DNA from: Plectranthus barbatus
Lineage: Eukaryota > Streptophyta > Magnoliopsida > Lamiales > Lamiaceae
Reading direction: 5' to 3'
DNA: 64,000 bases
Assembly: GCA_026898455.1 (NCBI GenBank)
Contig: JAPKLW010001283.1
Location: forward strand, 51,504-115,503
The position numbers and the translations under genes were made by a program. Under the pieces are notes generated by a model, which ran no database searches, was not told the origin of the DNA, and saw nothing but the letters and a program-made list of their open reading frames with translations. Every line of letters starts with the position of its first letter. Position 1 is the stretch's first letter. Shown here piece after piece: positions 31,140 to 42,110 of the stretch.

Positions 31140-33731
31140 TTGTCGATCAACATAGAGGCTGATTTTCTGCTGTCATGTTCTCAGGTTGACAGGAGGGCTC
31201 GGGGAAAATCACTCGAGGCTTTTGATCTAGAAATCAAGGCCACAATCCAGAAAAGAAAAAACAAGGACAAGGAAAGCACAACCAACCACATGGATCCACC
31301 ACAACACCGAACCGAAGATGACTTCTCAGACATGCCACCCTTGGGGATACCAACGCACAAATAATTCAAGGGAGTGCCTTACTTCTAGTCGAAGAAGTCA
31401 ATCACATGAAGGACATCATCAAGCAACTCATGGCTGCAAGAGAAGCAGAGAGACTCGAGGCTGCAAGGTAAGAAAAAGGCACCGCCAAGAGGACTCCGAC
31501 GATGAAGATCCGAATGCTATGGAAAGGAGGTACATACCACAACCCGTGAATGAGGGATTTGTTATTGGTATCATTGCTAATAACTTTGAACTCAAGACCG
31601 GTTTGATTCAGATGGTTTAACATAACCAATTTGGTAGCCGAGCAGTGGAGGATCCTTACACTGATCATCACATGTTTGTGGAGGTGTGTGAGACCATCAA
31701 GCAGAACAGAGTCAGCCACGATGTGATCCGTCTGTGGTTGTTTCCTTTCTCGCTTCGGGAATAGGCTCGGACGTGGTTTACAACCCTGGATTGCAGCAGC
31801 ATCCGCATCTGGCCAATCTTCGAGCAGAGTTCCTTGCTGCGTTCTTCCCTCCATCAGTCATCATCCAAAAGAAGATGGAGATCTTGCAGTTCCACCAAAA
31901 TATGGACGAGTCCTTGTTCGAGGCATGGAGCAGATAGAATGTGCTATTGATGAGTTGTCCGGGCCATGGAGTTGAAACCGAGGAGCGGGTCATATTTTCT
32001 ACAGAAGGATGAACGAAAGAACCCAAGAGTCCGTTGACAATGCCGCAGGAGGTTCTTTGATGAGCAAGTCACCTAAAAAAGCCCTAAAGTTGTTCAAGAA
32101 GATGGCCTTGCACACTCAGTAATGGTCTAATCCGAGAAGGCCTCAAGTCCGGGTTGTGGAGAAGAAGGAAGATAAAACCCTGAAACTTATGTGAACTGTA
32201 TGAACCAAGGCGGTTATCAAAACCAATACCGACAAGGGGGATATCAACATTACCACCCGAGAGCTCATCCTTAATTTTCCTATGCTTATCCAGAAAGTGC
32301 CGAACACTCTCCACCGGACTTTGATGTGTAGAATGGTGTGATCTTAGAGAAGAAGAAGGAACGCCTCGATGAGGTACTGCAAAAACTCATCAAGGATTAT
32401 GACTACCGTGTGGGCAAGATTGATCAAGAGGTGAAAGGGATCAACAACAAGGTGGAGCTGCTAGGGAAGCATTTGCAGATCGTAGAGACTCAAGTGAGTA
32501 AAATTTCTACCATAATTGGGGTGCAACACATGCCGGGAAAGATGCCGAGCACCACCAAAATCAACCCCATGAACCAAAATGGACTGCAAGGCCATTAAAC
32601 TAAGATCCAGAACCAGCTACACAGGTCCGAGCATGCCCCAAAACAAGTTTGGGGGAGAAGAGGAAGAGCAGGCCGCTGGGGTGTCGATCAATACAGAGGA
32701 CAGGAGGATGCCGAGCGATGAAGAGATTTCGACCGACAGGTTTTTTGCAGGCATGTCGATCGACATGCCCCCTGTCGATCGACATAAAAGTGAAGTCGAC
32801 ACAGATGCTACCCAGTCAACACAGAGGACTCCCCAGCTCAATAATTCAAGTTCCAAAGCTGCTTAACTACCTTCGATGCCCTTTCCTCAATGTTTTGCCA
32901 AGCAGAAGGAGGATTCCAAGTTCTCTCGGTTTGTTGAGAACTTGAAGAAGGTATGTATCAATTTGCCACTAATTGAAGCTTTGTGTGAAATTCCTGGTTT
33001 TATTTGAAGTATCTCCGCAAGTTGATGAGCGAGAAGAAGCACTTTGTGGAGAACTCAACAGCCAAGCTTCATGAGCAATGCAACCTTCTCCTTCAAAAGA
33101 AGATCACAATCAAAAAGAGTGACCCGGGATGGATCACAATCCCAATCAAGATCGGGGGATTGAGTTCGAGAAGGTGTTGTGAGACATTGGTGGCAGCATC
33201 AACCTAATGCCTTTTTCCATCTTCCAGCGCCTCAATATTGGAGAGTTGGGGCCGACCACCATAATATTGCAGATGGCAGACCGCTCCGTGTCTCGCCCAA
33301 AAGGTATACTTGAAGATGTACTTATATGTGTAGATCATCTTATTTTTCTTGCAGATTTCGTGGTCTTGGACATGACGGAAGATGGCTGCACACCCCTCAT
33401 CTTGGGAAGGGAATTTCCGGATACTAGCGCCGCATTGATTGACTACCGCAGTGGGGAAATCACACTTCAAGCCAATGAAGAAAGGATCACATTTAAGCTT
33501 AACAGAAGCCGGCAGCAATCCAAGTGCTATAGAATCATCTCCATCGAAAACTATGAAAAGGAAGAGGAAGAAATCGAGGCAGAAAGAGAGGACCAAGCCG
33601 CTCGAGAATGGGAGCGAGGAAATGAGATGGCAAAATTGCCAATTACACCATCTCATCCCGAGCTCACTACTGTCATTCAAGATCATTTGGTCTACATGGT
33701 GGATGCCCAGAGGAAGGCAAGTGTGTTCTAG
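31140..33731 (+). pseudogene. Element H gag and aspartic protease
   Basis: Gag core: NFELKTGLIQMV, CETIKQNRVSHDVIRLWLFP and LREARTW-like near 31580-31780, then PPSVIIQKKMEILQFHQN and ESLFEAW near 31850-31930. A coiled stretch lies at 32338-32530 (DEVLQKLIKDYDYRVGKI). The protease box DIGGSINLMPFSIFQRLNIG (near 33185-33245) has a stop immediately before its aspartate. The domain ends with TPLILGREFPDTSAALIDY (near 33390-33450). The protease tail is open from 33207 to 33731 and ends shortly before the conserved box. Motif palindromes interrupt the frame at 32685-32830, with a perfect 18-mer at 32751-32768. Confidence 0.83.
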
Positions 33732-33748
33732 CCGCCTTGGTTTTGAGA

Positions 33749-33806
33749 AAAGAGGTATCGTCGAGCTACGACGTTAACTAAAGCACTTGTTGGGAGGTAC
33801 CCAACT
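33749..33806 (+). promoter_or_regulatory. Conserved post-protease box, element H copy
   Basis: It reads CGTCGAGCTACGACGTTAAC followed by AAGCACTTGTTGGGAGGTAC, matching F (14861-14898), G (40010-40064) and I (44301-44356). It sits just beyond the last gag-protease codon. Similar text follows pol in other Athila-type elements; its role is unknown to me. Confidence 0.7.
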
Positions 33807-35430
33807 TCTACATGTTTTCTTCTCAATTTCCTTTATTTTTCTTTTCAATTTTCATTTTTCTTTTTCGTTGATGTGTTTAATTTTATTATTTTAAGATTTA
33901 TGTTTTCCTTTATTTTCTTTTATTTTCGAAAAAAAATAGTGGAGGATTTACCTCTGTTTCGATCGAGATGCCTGGTGTCGGTCGACACAGAGGTACACAT
34001 GGAGTTACACTTTGACCCGAGGCATGGGTCGACAGGAAGGCTCTGTATCAACTGACAGGCCCCCTGTCAATCGACACAGAGTGCTAGCAGACACAAATCT
34101 TTGTCGTGATGAGCTGATTCCTCCGGTGGATAAAAACATTGATGTCTGCGATCAACTGTCAGGTACAAGTTCTTTTTCATGTCTGATTTTCAATAAGTTT
34201 GGGGGATGTGGACAAGAAATTCGAACTTATCTATCCTTTATTGCTTTCTTTTAATTATATTGTTTATTTAAATTTTTGCCTAGAAAAAATATGGATATAG
34301 TGATAAGGAAAATTGTTGAATAATTGAGCCATTTGAACTGATTGAAAGTTGAAATCGATTGAATAGGATTTGATTTGATTTTGATTGTGGTTGATTGCCT
34401 ATGAATGTAGAATACCGCATGATAGGGTCTAATTGAAACTTACACTTGTATGATGTTAGAGTGGATTGAAATTGACTAAGGAAGAAATAATTGAACCCAA
34501 GTGAAAATTTGAACCTTTTCGTTTGATGTGAGATTCACATGTATGTTTTTGTTTCTCTAGAACTTGCTTCTGTTCTCTTTCAAGACTGCATAGTGTGCAC
34601 AAAGATAGAAAATGATTTTAGGCCATCTTTGTTAGCCCAATTCCTAAAAATTGTCCCTTCATATATTGAAACTATCCGTAGTAAGCCCCATTGTGCATAA
34701 CTCCATTTTTTTTGTCTTGTCTATGAGATTTTCATGGAGTTATAATGGTTTATGTCTTGTCTTTAAGATTTAAGGAAGAAAATGGTGGTTATATGTGTGG
34801 TGTGGATAAGAAAATTGTATTATAGTGGTGAATAAAACATGGAAGGTTGTATAGCTCAGAAGAAAATAATTATAAGTCTCATAAGCCCTTAAGAAAAAAA
34901 ATTGTGTCTATGATTGCAAAACTTTTAGAAGGCTATAAGAGTTTCAAAAAGACCAGATAAGAGTTTAATTGTAATATTTGAGGAGAAGGGTGGATGTTCA
35001 TAGATGGTGATTTAGATTGATTGAGGGTGTACAACTTGATTGATTTTAGTCACTTAACCATATTTCCATACCTTTCACAAAAAGGCTACATTAAAACCAA
35101 AATCAAAGTCCTTTCTGATTCTTGAATTGTGTGCACAAATGAGCAGTGGAGATTCTAGAAATTTTACAAGCCTATGGTAGAAATTTCCTCATACATGTTG
35201 TGAGTGCTTTCATTGAAACCCAAACACTTGTGTGAATGAGTGATACACTTCCTTGTGAGTCTTCCGAAGTTGATGGATTTCTTATCTCTTTCAAATTGCT
35301 TGTGTGATGTGAATTTAAGATCCTTTGATTGTGATGAATCTTTTGAGGCATTGAACTTTCTACTTCATGAGATTTCTTTTCTTTCTTTTCTTTTGATTGA
35401 GGACAATCAAGTATTCAAGTTTGGGGGGTT
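33807..35430 (+). other. Element H 3' spacer: motif cluster, internal and terminal polypurine tracts
   Basis: No gene is seen. Motif copies cluster at about 33958-34090 (GTGTCGGTCGACAC, GGGTCGACAGG, CTGTCAATCGACAC). An internal tract AAGTTTGGGGGATGTG lies at 34195-34210 and the terminal tract CAAGTTTGGGGGGTT at 35416-35430 abuts the LTR. Between them is AT-rich sequence resembling the spacers of F and G. Confidence 0.75.
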
Positions 35431-36788
35431 TGATAAGCTCATATTTGCACTCACTTATCCATGTTTTTCTCCATTGGTTCAGTACAATTAGTTTATGTTT
35501 TCAGTCATTTATGTGCATGAGTCTATTTTAGAGGATGTTATGCTCTCTATGGTGAGTTTTGCAGGTATTCAGGGCTAAAAAGAGGTTAAATGATGAAAAT
35601 AGCCGAGTTACACAGAGTTGGTGCATTGATTGACACACGAGAAGTCAACTAAGTTGGAAGACGTGCCAAAAACTCAAAGCATTACCTTTATGTCGATCAA
35701 CGTGGTGCATGTCGATCGACACAGAGGTCGGATGTCGATCGAAGGCAAAGCAGGACAGTAGGCTTGACATGCTTGCAGGCATGTCGATCGACTCGGTGCG
35801 TGTCGATTGACATAGAGGACAAAGAGGTTGCTCAAAATGAAGGAAGAGCCCGAATTTTGACTTACACGTATGTCGATCGACGTGGTGCATGTCGATCGAC
35901 ACAAAAGCCCGAGAAGGAATTTTGGCATGTTTTGGCAATTTTTGTTATTTTAGCTCAATACCCAGTTTAGATATTTTGCATCCTCTATAAATAGGGAACT
36001 CTTAGGGACGGATTTAGCTAGTTGTATGCATTATTTTACTTAGAATATTTTGACATTGGAGTTTTTCCAAGAGTTTGAAGGTTCCTCTTCAATTGTTAAG
36101 GTATTTTATAATATGTTTTCTTTATTCTTAGTTATGATTTGTGGCTAGAAACTCTAGCAGGTTCTAGGGCTTTTGATATTCTTTTTTGAAGCATGTTTGA
36201 ATGAAATCAACTCAATAGCATGGTTTAATTCCTTGAGATTAATTAATCGAATCTAGATTTAAAGAAGGATCGAGAGATGAATTTGAGTCTAGGTTTGTAG
36301 TTATGAATTTAAGGATCGAGAGGTGAAAATTTGTAATAGGAAGAAGGAATTGAATGCAATTATTTTATGTCTCAAAAGGAAGAAGTAAATTGTAGGATTT
36401 AATTAGATAATTATCGAGGTTGACTAATTTCTGTTCTTGAGACCGCGAGGAGATAGTCACAATTTAGTAATCTAGGGTTTAATTGCCTGACCAAGGAGTT
36501 TAATTCATCAAAATCTGATTTATCCCCATTGCTGAGTTTATGAATTTTCATGCAAAAGTTAAGATTATCTGCCCTAGGATCTGTATCTTTAATTATTTGT
36601 ATTCAAAACCTTTACTTTCTTGCATTGTTATCTTTAAATTTCTAATCAAAATCTTTTTTTAAATTTCCTCAAACTTCTATGTTCTAAAAACTATAGCTAG
36701 TACTCGAGATATTTCATTGCACAGTCCCTGTGGGATCGACCACCTAAGGGTGTAAAAATTTATTTACTCATTGTTTCAAAAGTTATCA
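35431..36788 (+). repeat. Element H 3' LTR (diverged 3' half)
   Basis: 1358 bp. U3 matches the 5' LTR closely and holds many motif copies (about 35692-35905) ahead of TATA box CTATAAATAG near 35984. From about 36020, just past the expected transcription start, it departs strongly from the 5' LTR although scattered similarity remains (TGTTCTTGAGACCG). Confidence 0.85.
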
Positions 36789-37464
36789 TCGAACAATGAA
36801 GACATTCGGGGAATCTAGTGAGAGTGATACATTGAAAGGCCAAGTGGCGGTGATGCAAAGAAAAATTAATTTTTGTTGACGATGCCAAATGGAAAGAGTG
36901 AAGAGGTTAATGTGGTGAAGAAAGAAGAAGGATTTCACGATGACGTGAACTTCATCAATGAAAGGTTTGGGAATAATAGGGGATCCTACAACCCTTAATG
37001 TAACATGTACTACCACCGAATTAATCTCTACCACCGAAGTTTCTCCTATACTAATCTGAACAATGCTTTGAATCCACTATCGGGGTTTGAGAACTCCAGG
37101 GGTGGTAGTCATGGAGGATATTGCGGAGGAACAATTGGGAGTAGTAGCCACAGGGGTAATGACCGTGTGGAACTCAAATGATGAGTTGGAGAAAATATTC
37201 GAGAGGTACGATGGTATGTTAGCTAAGATTCAAATTTAAATCTTAGCTTTCTTTAAGCAATTGAGTGGGAAGCATCAAGTTGGGAAATTTCCAAGTGACA
37301 CGAACATAAACCCGAAGAAGAGTTGTAATGTGGTTAATGCGAGAAAGGGACGCTCTAATTGAGAATGTGGTGATGAAACCTCTAAAGCAAAAGATGCAAC
37401 AAGTGGAAGAGGAGAAGGAACTAGATGAAGTCTATGAGGAAGAAAAAGTGGAGTTCAAGGTGTC
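36789..37464 (+). pseudogene. Element I gag, second part
   Basis: It carries the gag tail after H: DDVNFINERFGNNRGSYNP, CNMYYHRINLYHRSFSYTN and NNALNPLSGFE parallel the F gag (NFVNQRMGYN, GNMYYHPSNRFHPNFSYAN), then a charged stretch. Several stops. G cuts it at 37465. Confidence 0.8.
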
Positions 37465-38874
37465 TGATATGTGCGTAAAATGACCAATATTTCGATGTGT
37501 GAACTTGCAAGTTTGTGTCCATTTTACTCCCATATCATATGTTTTTGTTGTTCTTTGGTTGTGTTTTCGTGTTTTTATGTTTAGAATGCTGTAGGTTGAG
37601 TTTTGAGCATATAACAGCATTTTCGGCTAAGTTTAGGAGGAAAAAGCTGTGAGGATCAAGAACGGCTCGGCCGGGCCAAAATGGCTCGACGCATCCTGAG
37701 CCAGATAGAGGTTCGGATGGACCGATCCTTATTTGGCTCGACCCATCCTGGCAGAACAGAGAGCAGGCACGACCGATCCTAATTGGGCTGATTTGGCGGT
37801 TTCTCAATTTCAAGCCATCTCGGGCGATCCTCTCTCATCCCGGACGATCCGAGGCTCTGCCAACTCGTTATAAAAGAGGGAATTCAGTTATTTTGTCAAA
37901 TATAAAGGGAAATTACCTAAATTCTCTCTACAAATCCCTCTTCCTTTTCCTTCCAAACCTCACCCAAGAGTATCAAGGAGCAAATCCATCATCCTTGGAG
38001 AAGAATTGAAGATCCAAGGGGGTAGATCGAGACCAAGCAAAACCAATTGGGGAAGATTTCATTTTCTACTTATCAATTGTAATGGATTTATTTCATTTCA
38101 ACTTTGTATTGTTACAATTGAGAGGTATGTTGTTCTAATTCAATTTGGATGTTGATTTGAAAAAGGATGTATGAAGATTAGGTTTGATAATGGTTTGTTT
38201 ACTTCCCTCTTTGTGATTGAAGCATGCTAGAGCTTGTTCCTATTCATCTAGATGTAGGTAAGAGCCAATCTAGGTGATAATTGACACAATCATTGCAGCC
38301 AATACGCGGATAGGCGTGTTGTGAATAGCATGTCTTCATATGTATCTCGATCCAATCCCTGTGCGGAGGAAGTGCATAGGATCATAATTTGCGAGCTTTT
38401 AAGAGTGAGTTAGGAATTTATAACGTGACTGTTTGTAGTTTCTAGCATCATCAACGGCCAATTCGCCGTGACAAGGGATTGGCTATATTAAAGAAAATTG
38501 ATCATCCATCTAGGGATTAAACTGTGTTTAAATCAATGATTAACCTAATTGGATTACATCCACGTTTATTTCAACATCCTATCTACCTCATTTGAGTATT
38601 TGTTTCTCTTGGTTTACCAAAGTGTGGAGAGAATTGATTTGATTGATTGAGATTGAATGTTGATTTTTTAGTTTAATTCATTGCTTGTTATATGTTGTTA
38701 GCATAGGTTTAAATTGATTGCCTAGTTTGATAGAAATCACTCAACGATTTGCCTAGCTATTAGACTTTGCAATAGTATCCCAGTAATCTAGCAGGCGAAG
38801 GAAAGAAGGACTTGGATTGATAATTAAACCTTGTGTGTGCATTGATAATTTGTATGAGTTTTTATTGTGCATCA
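37465..38874 (+). repeat. Element G 5' LTR
   Basis: 1410 bp, TGATATGTGCGTAAAATGAC to TTGTGCATCA. The motif cluster GGCTCGGCCGGGCC, GGACCGATCC and CGACCGATCC at about 37665-37850 lies just upstream of TATA box TTATAAAAG (37868-37876). Confidence 0.93.
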
Positions 38875-38880
38875 AGTTTT

Positions 38881-38898
38881 TGGCGTCGTTGTCGGGGA
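38881..38898 (+). other. Element G primer binding site, tRNA-Asp type
   Basis: TGGCGTCGTTGTCGGGGA, two substitutions from the tRNA-Asp complement, six bases past the LTR. Confidence 0.88.
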
Positions 38899-39042
38899 CT
38901 TCATTTAGTAGGTTGCTAGATATTGGGGGAAAAGTGAAGCTTGTAGGCTAGGTGTTTGTGTATTTGTTTGTTTGACTAAATTTGTTGTTTAAAGTTGTTT
39001 TTTGTTGTTGTTTGGAGTTTATTGGACGTTTGTAGGTGTCAA

Positions 39043-39837
39043 ATGGAGAATCATCGAGGAATTCACTCGGAGAGGCTCAACAATCTCCAAAGGGAATTGG
39101 ATGAGATGATAGCAAATATGTTGGAGAGACAACGACCACGGAGACCACTCCGGTCGGTATTTGAAGAAATGTCGAATAGTAGCTACCCATGGATGTAAGA
39201 GAGGAGACATGACCGCACTGTGAAGTCAAGTTGGGGATATAAAGATGTGGCATTTAGAGATGAAGGATATGGAGATCAATGGGGGAATTTTGACCTCCGG
39301 AACAACATGAACTATCCCCCATCTAATGGCTACTCTCCATGTAGACTTTATGAGAACCATACTTGGAACTCATCCTTGACAAGAGTTCATTGTGATGAAT
39401 GGGGAGGCTGTGATCATGAAAGAGTTAGAGAAGCGAGATCATCTCGGGAAGCTTTGGAGAGGAGACAAAATAAGCTCGAGGGAAGCCTTTTGGAACTAAA
39501 AACGCAATTATCTGAGATTTTGAAAAAGGTGAGTGAGAAGCCTCATGTGGAAGAGTATCCAATTGACACGGACATAGGTCTCGAAGAGAACTGTGAGGAG
39601 GATGATGAAAGTGAGGATGAGGTAGTGATGTGTAAGGAAGTTGTGTTTAAAGAACCAGAGGTCGAAGAGATACAAGGAGAAGAAATCAAGATTGGAAGTG
39701 AAGTGTTACCTCATGAAGATGATGAGGGCGAAGGCAACATGGAGTCGGTGCAATTTTGTGATGAGTTGAAGATTGTTGAAACTGAGGTGCCTTCACTTAA
39801 GGAGATTCAAATACTTCCATCTTTGGCACAAGTCTAG
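39043..39837 (+). pseudogene. Element G gag-like ORF lacking the capsid core
   Basis: One frame of 265 codons from ATG 39043 (MENHRGIHSERLNNLQRELD) broken only by TAA at 39196-39198. The start matches the Athila gag opening (ERQRPRRPLRS compared with F and I), but the capsid core (RRADI-RYDE-AW-RDLLR) is missing. It runs into a tyrosine/asparagine-rich piece, a coiled stretch (SSREALERRQNKLEGSLLEL) and an acidic tail (EEIKIGSEVLPHEDDEGEG). The near-intact frame suggests recent selection or a young copy. Confidence 0.75.
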
Positions 39838-42110
39838 TAAGAGGAAGCCTCATCATTTGTATTCCAATTTGCAAAGATACTTGAACCCCCTTGGAAGGAT
39901 AAGAGGGATGCAAGGAAGATCTCCCTTGATAAGTTGCTTCCGACTAAATGCCGATTAAGGGAGAAATGTATTGTAAAAATACTCAAGATTTTTGACAACG
40001 GATGATTCGGTAAGGTCGTCTAGCTACCGACGCTAAGAAAGTGCTTATTGGGAGGCAACTCAACCAATTTTCTTTCTTTTGTTTAATTGCTTTTAGTTGA
40101 TTTGATTTTGAATAAATTTTAATTTTGTTTTGTTTTTGTTTGATAGGAAAACCCGAGAGGAGTGACGAGCACCGTCCACCTATTTTCAAACTTAGTCTCA
40201 CTTGACTACGTTTGGGGGGATGTGTCGGTAGCCGATACTTCGGTTTATTCTTCTTTCTCTCTTATCTCCTTTATCTTGTGTTTAGTTTAGTTGATGGATG
40301 ATTTCTTCCTTGAATTTGAGTAATTCGATTTGGTTGTACCTATATTGATATTCTACCTTGGATGAATGTTTTGGATTATGCTCATCTTGATGATATGTAT
40401 GGATATTTTCATGGGTATGAGTTTGTTGAATGAATTTGTTTGTTGAACATAGGTTTCGATGGTATGTTTGTTGGAGCTAGTGAAAAAATGATTTATTTGT
40501 ATAGATTTTGGATAGTGGAATGATGGTGGAAAGAGGTTTTCGAAGTAAATATGGTTTTTGATTGTTATTGTTTGATATTTGATGATGAATGGAATCATTA
40601 ATGAGTTGGCATGATTGAATATTTCCTATTTGGCATGGTTTGTGGTTTTGGATTATTTGGTATGGGTTGTATGGTTGAGCTAGTGGATATTGTCTTATCA
40701 TTGTTGATATTTGGTTTGTGGAAAATTTGGTTGAAATGAGAGCTTTATGGGTTTGTTTTATGCTCAATAGTTTGGTGGTGTTTGTGTTGATTGTGATTAG
40801 GTACAGATAAGGCATGGGAGAGCGGTTCAATCGTGGCTACCGATGGGTAACACATTCTATCGTTTCTCTTGCCAATTAGCTTTTCATGACATGTAGATTG
40901 TTTATAGGTGGTTGTGTGCTTGTGTGTGTGTGATGAACCCAAACGAGACTTGAGATTTGATCATGATTTACTTAGTGAAGTTTGATGTTTACCTCAACCA
41001 ATGATAGGGCGGAATCTAGTTTTCGAAGCATGTCTTAAGTTTAACTATTAAATTGCCGAAGTTTTGTGTTTAGTTAATGTATAGGACATGACAAAAAGCT
41101 GTGAGTCTTGAGCCTTGATATTGTCATATCTTTGTTGATTGTGAGAGGCAAGATTGAGAGCACGAAATCTAGAACTTGCATTCGTTCTCTATCTATTGGC
41201 TTGAGTGTGTGACTAGGAAATGATATTAGGCCATCGATTCTTAGGTTTACCTTTCACAGCGGGAGTATAAGGTGATTGTGATCATAAATTTTCATTTCGT
41301 ATCTTTTACCCCCGTGATTGAGCCTTATTTGGTGAATTTTCTTTGAGATTATTAGGACCAAAACTTTGGGGGGAAAGAGTGTATGAGAGTGAATACGGTG
41401 ACGAGAGTTGGGTTGGGAATTGTTTGGCATCTTTGTAGTGAAAATGTTGAGGCATGGAAGTTATGAAATGAAAGGATTGATTTGAATCCTAGAAAAGAGG
41501 CACCAACAAAATTTTTTGGTGCAAATGATTGAAAAAGGAAAGAGAAGCACCATGAAATGAATGAAAGATGGTGTTAGAAAAAAAAAGAAGAAAAGAGATG
41601 AAAAAGAAATAAGAAATAAGAAAAAAGAAAACAATGAAAAGAAAAAAAAGTGTTGTGAAGTGAATAAGCCTCTGGTTGAAGTGGTTTGAAGATCATAAGT
41701 TTGGGGGTTTTGGGAAATCGAGAAGATGAGTTACTTTGGCCCAAAACCACCCACCTATTAGTTAGCCACATTACAACCTATGCAAAGACCTTTTTGATTC
41801 TAAAAACTAACTCATTGTAGTATAGTGGTGAGAATGGATGCAAGCTTATGGAAATCAAGCTCGATATCTTGTGATTGAGTGAATCTCATTGTCCCTATAC
41901 ACGTGAGGGAGCGCTTTCTTCTCTTGTATCCATTTTTTATGAGTGGTTCATGTCCTTAGCATTAACTTTGTCACAAAATTAGGTGATAATCTCGTTTTAC
42001 TTGAACATGCTAAAATCAACTTGATGAGCTATGAGATACTTTCCGAGGTAGATTAACGACTTTACTTTGTTTTGATTGAGGACAATCAAAGGTTCAAGTT
42101 TGTGGGATTA
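39838..42110 (+). other. Element G box, hairpin with internal PPT, and 3' spacer
   Basis: The conserved box lies at 40010-40064 (GTCGTCTAGCTACCGACG, then AAGTGCTTATTGGGAGGCAA). A hairpin (arms CAAACTTAGTC/GACTACGTTTG, one mismatch) with overlapping tract ACGTTTGGGGGGATGTG is at 40187-40224. The remainder is TG- and AT-rich without a credible gene; an A-rich tract lies at 41577-41652. The terminal polypurine tract abuts the LTR at about 42096-42110. Confidence 0.75.

Larger units (their letters stand above)
29538..36788 (+). mobile_element. Element H: Athila-like gag-protease element
   Basis: LTR copies at 29538-30913 and 35431-36788 flank a 4.5-kb interior with tRNA-Asp primer site, gag, protease, conserved box, motif region and polypurine tract, and nothing like reverse transcriptase or integrase. 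It lies within the I gag, which resumes at 36789. The flanks TCACC and TCGAA do not form a target-site duplication, and the two LTRs agree well only over their first ~560 bp. Confidence 0.85.

Noticed and set aside
40353..40942. Minus-strand open frames up to 117 codons in element G
   Set aside because: They run antisense through a TG-rich low-complexity spacer and have no domain.
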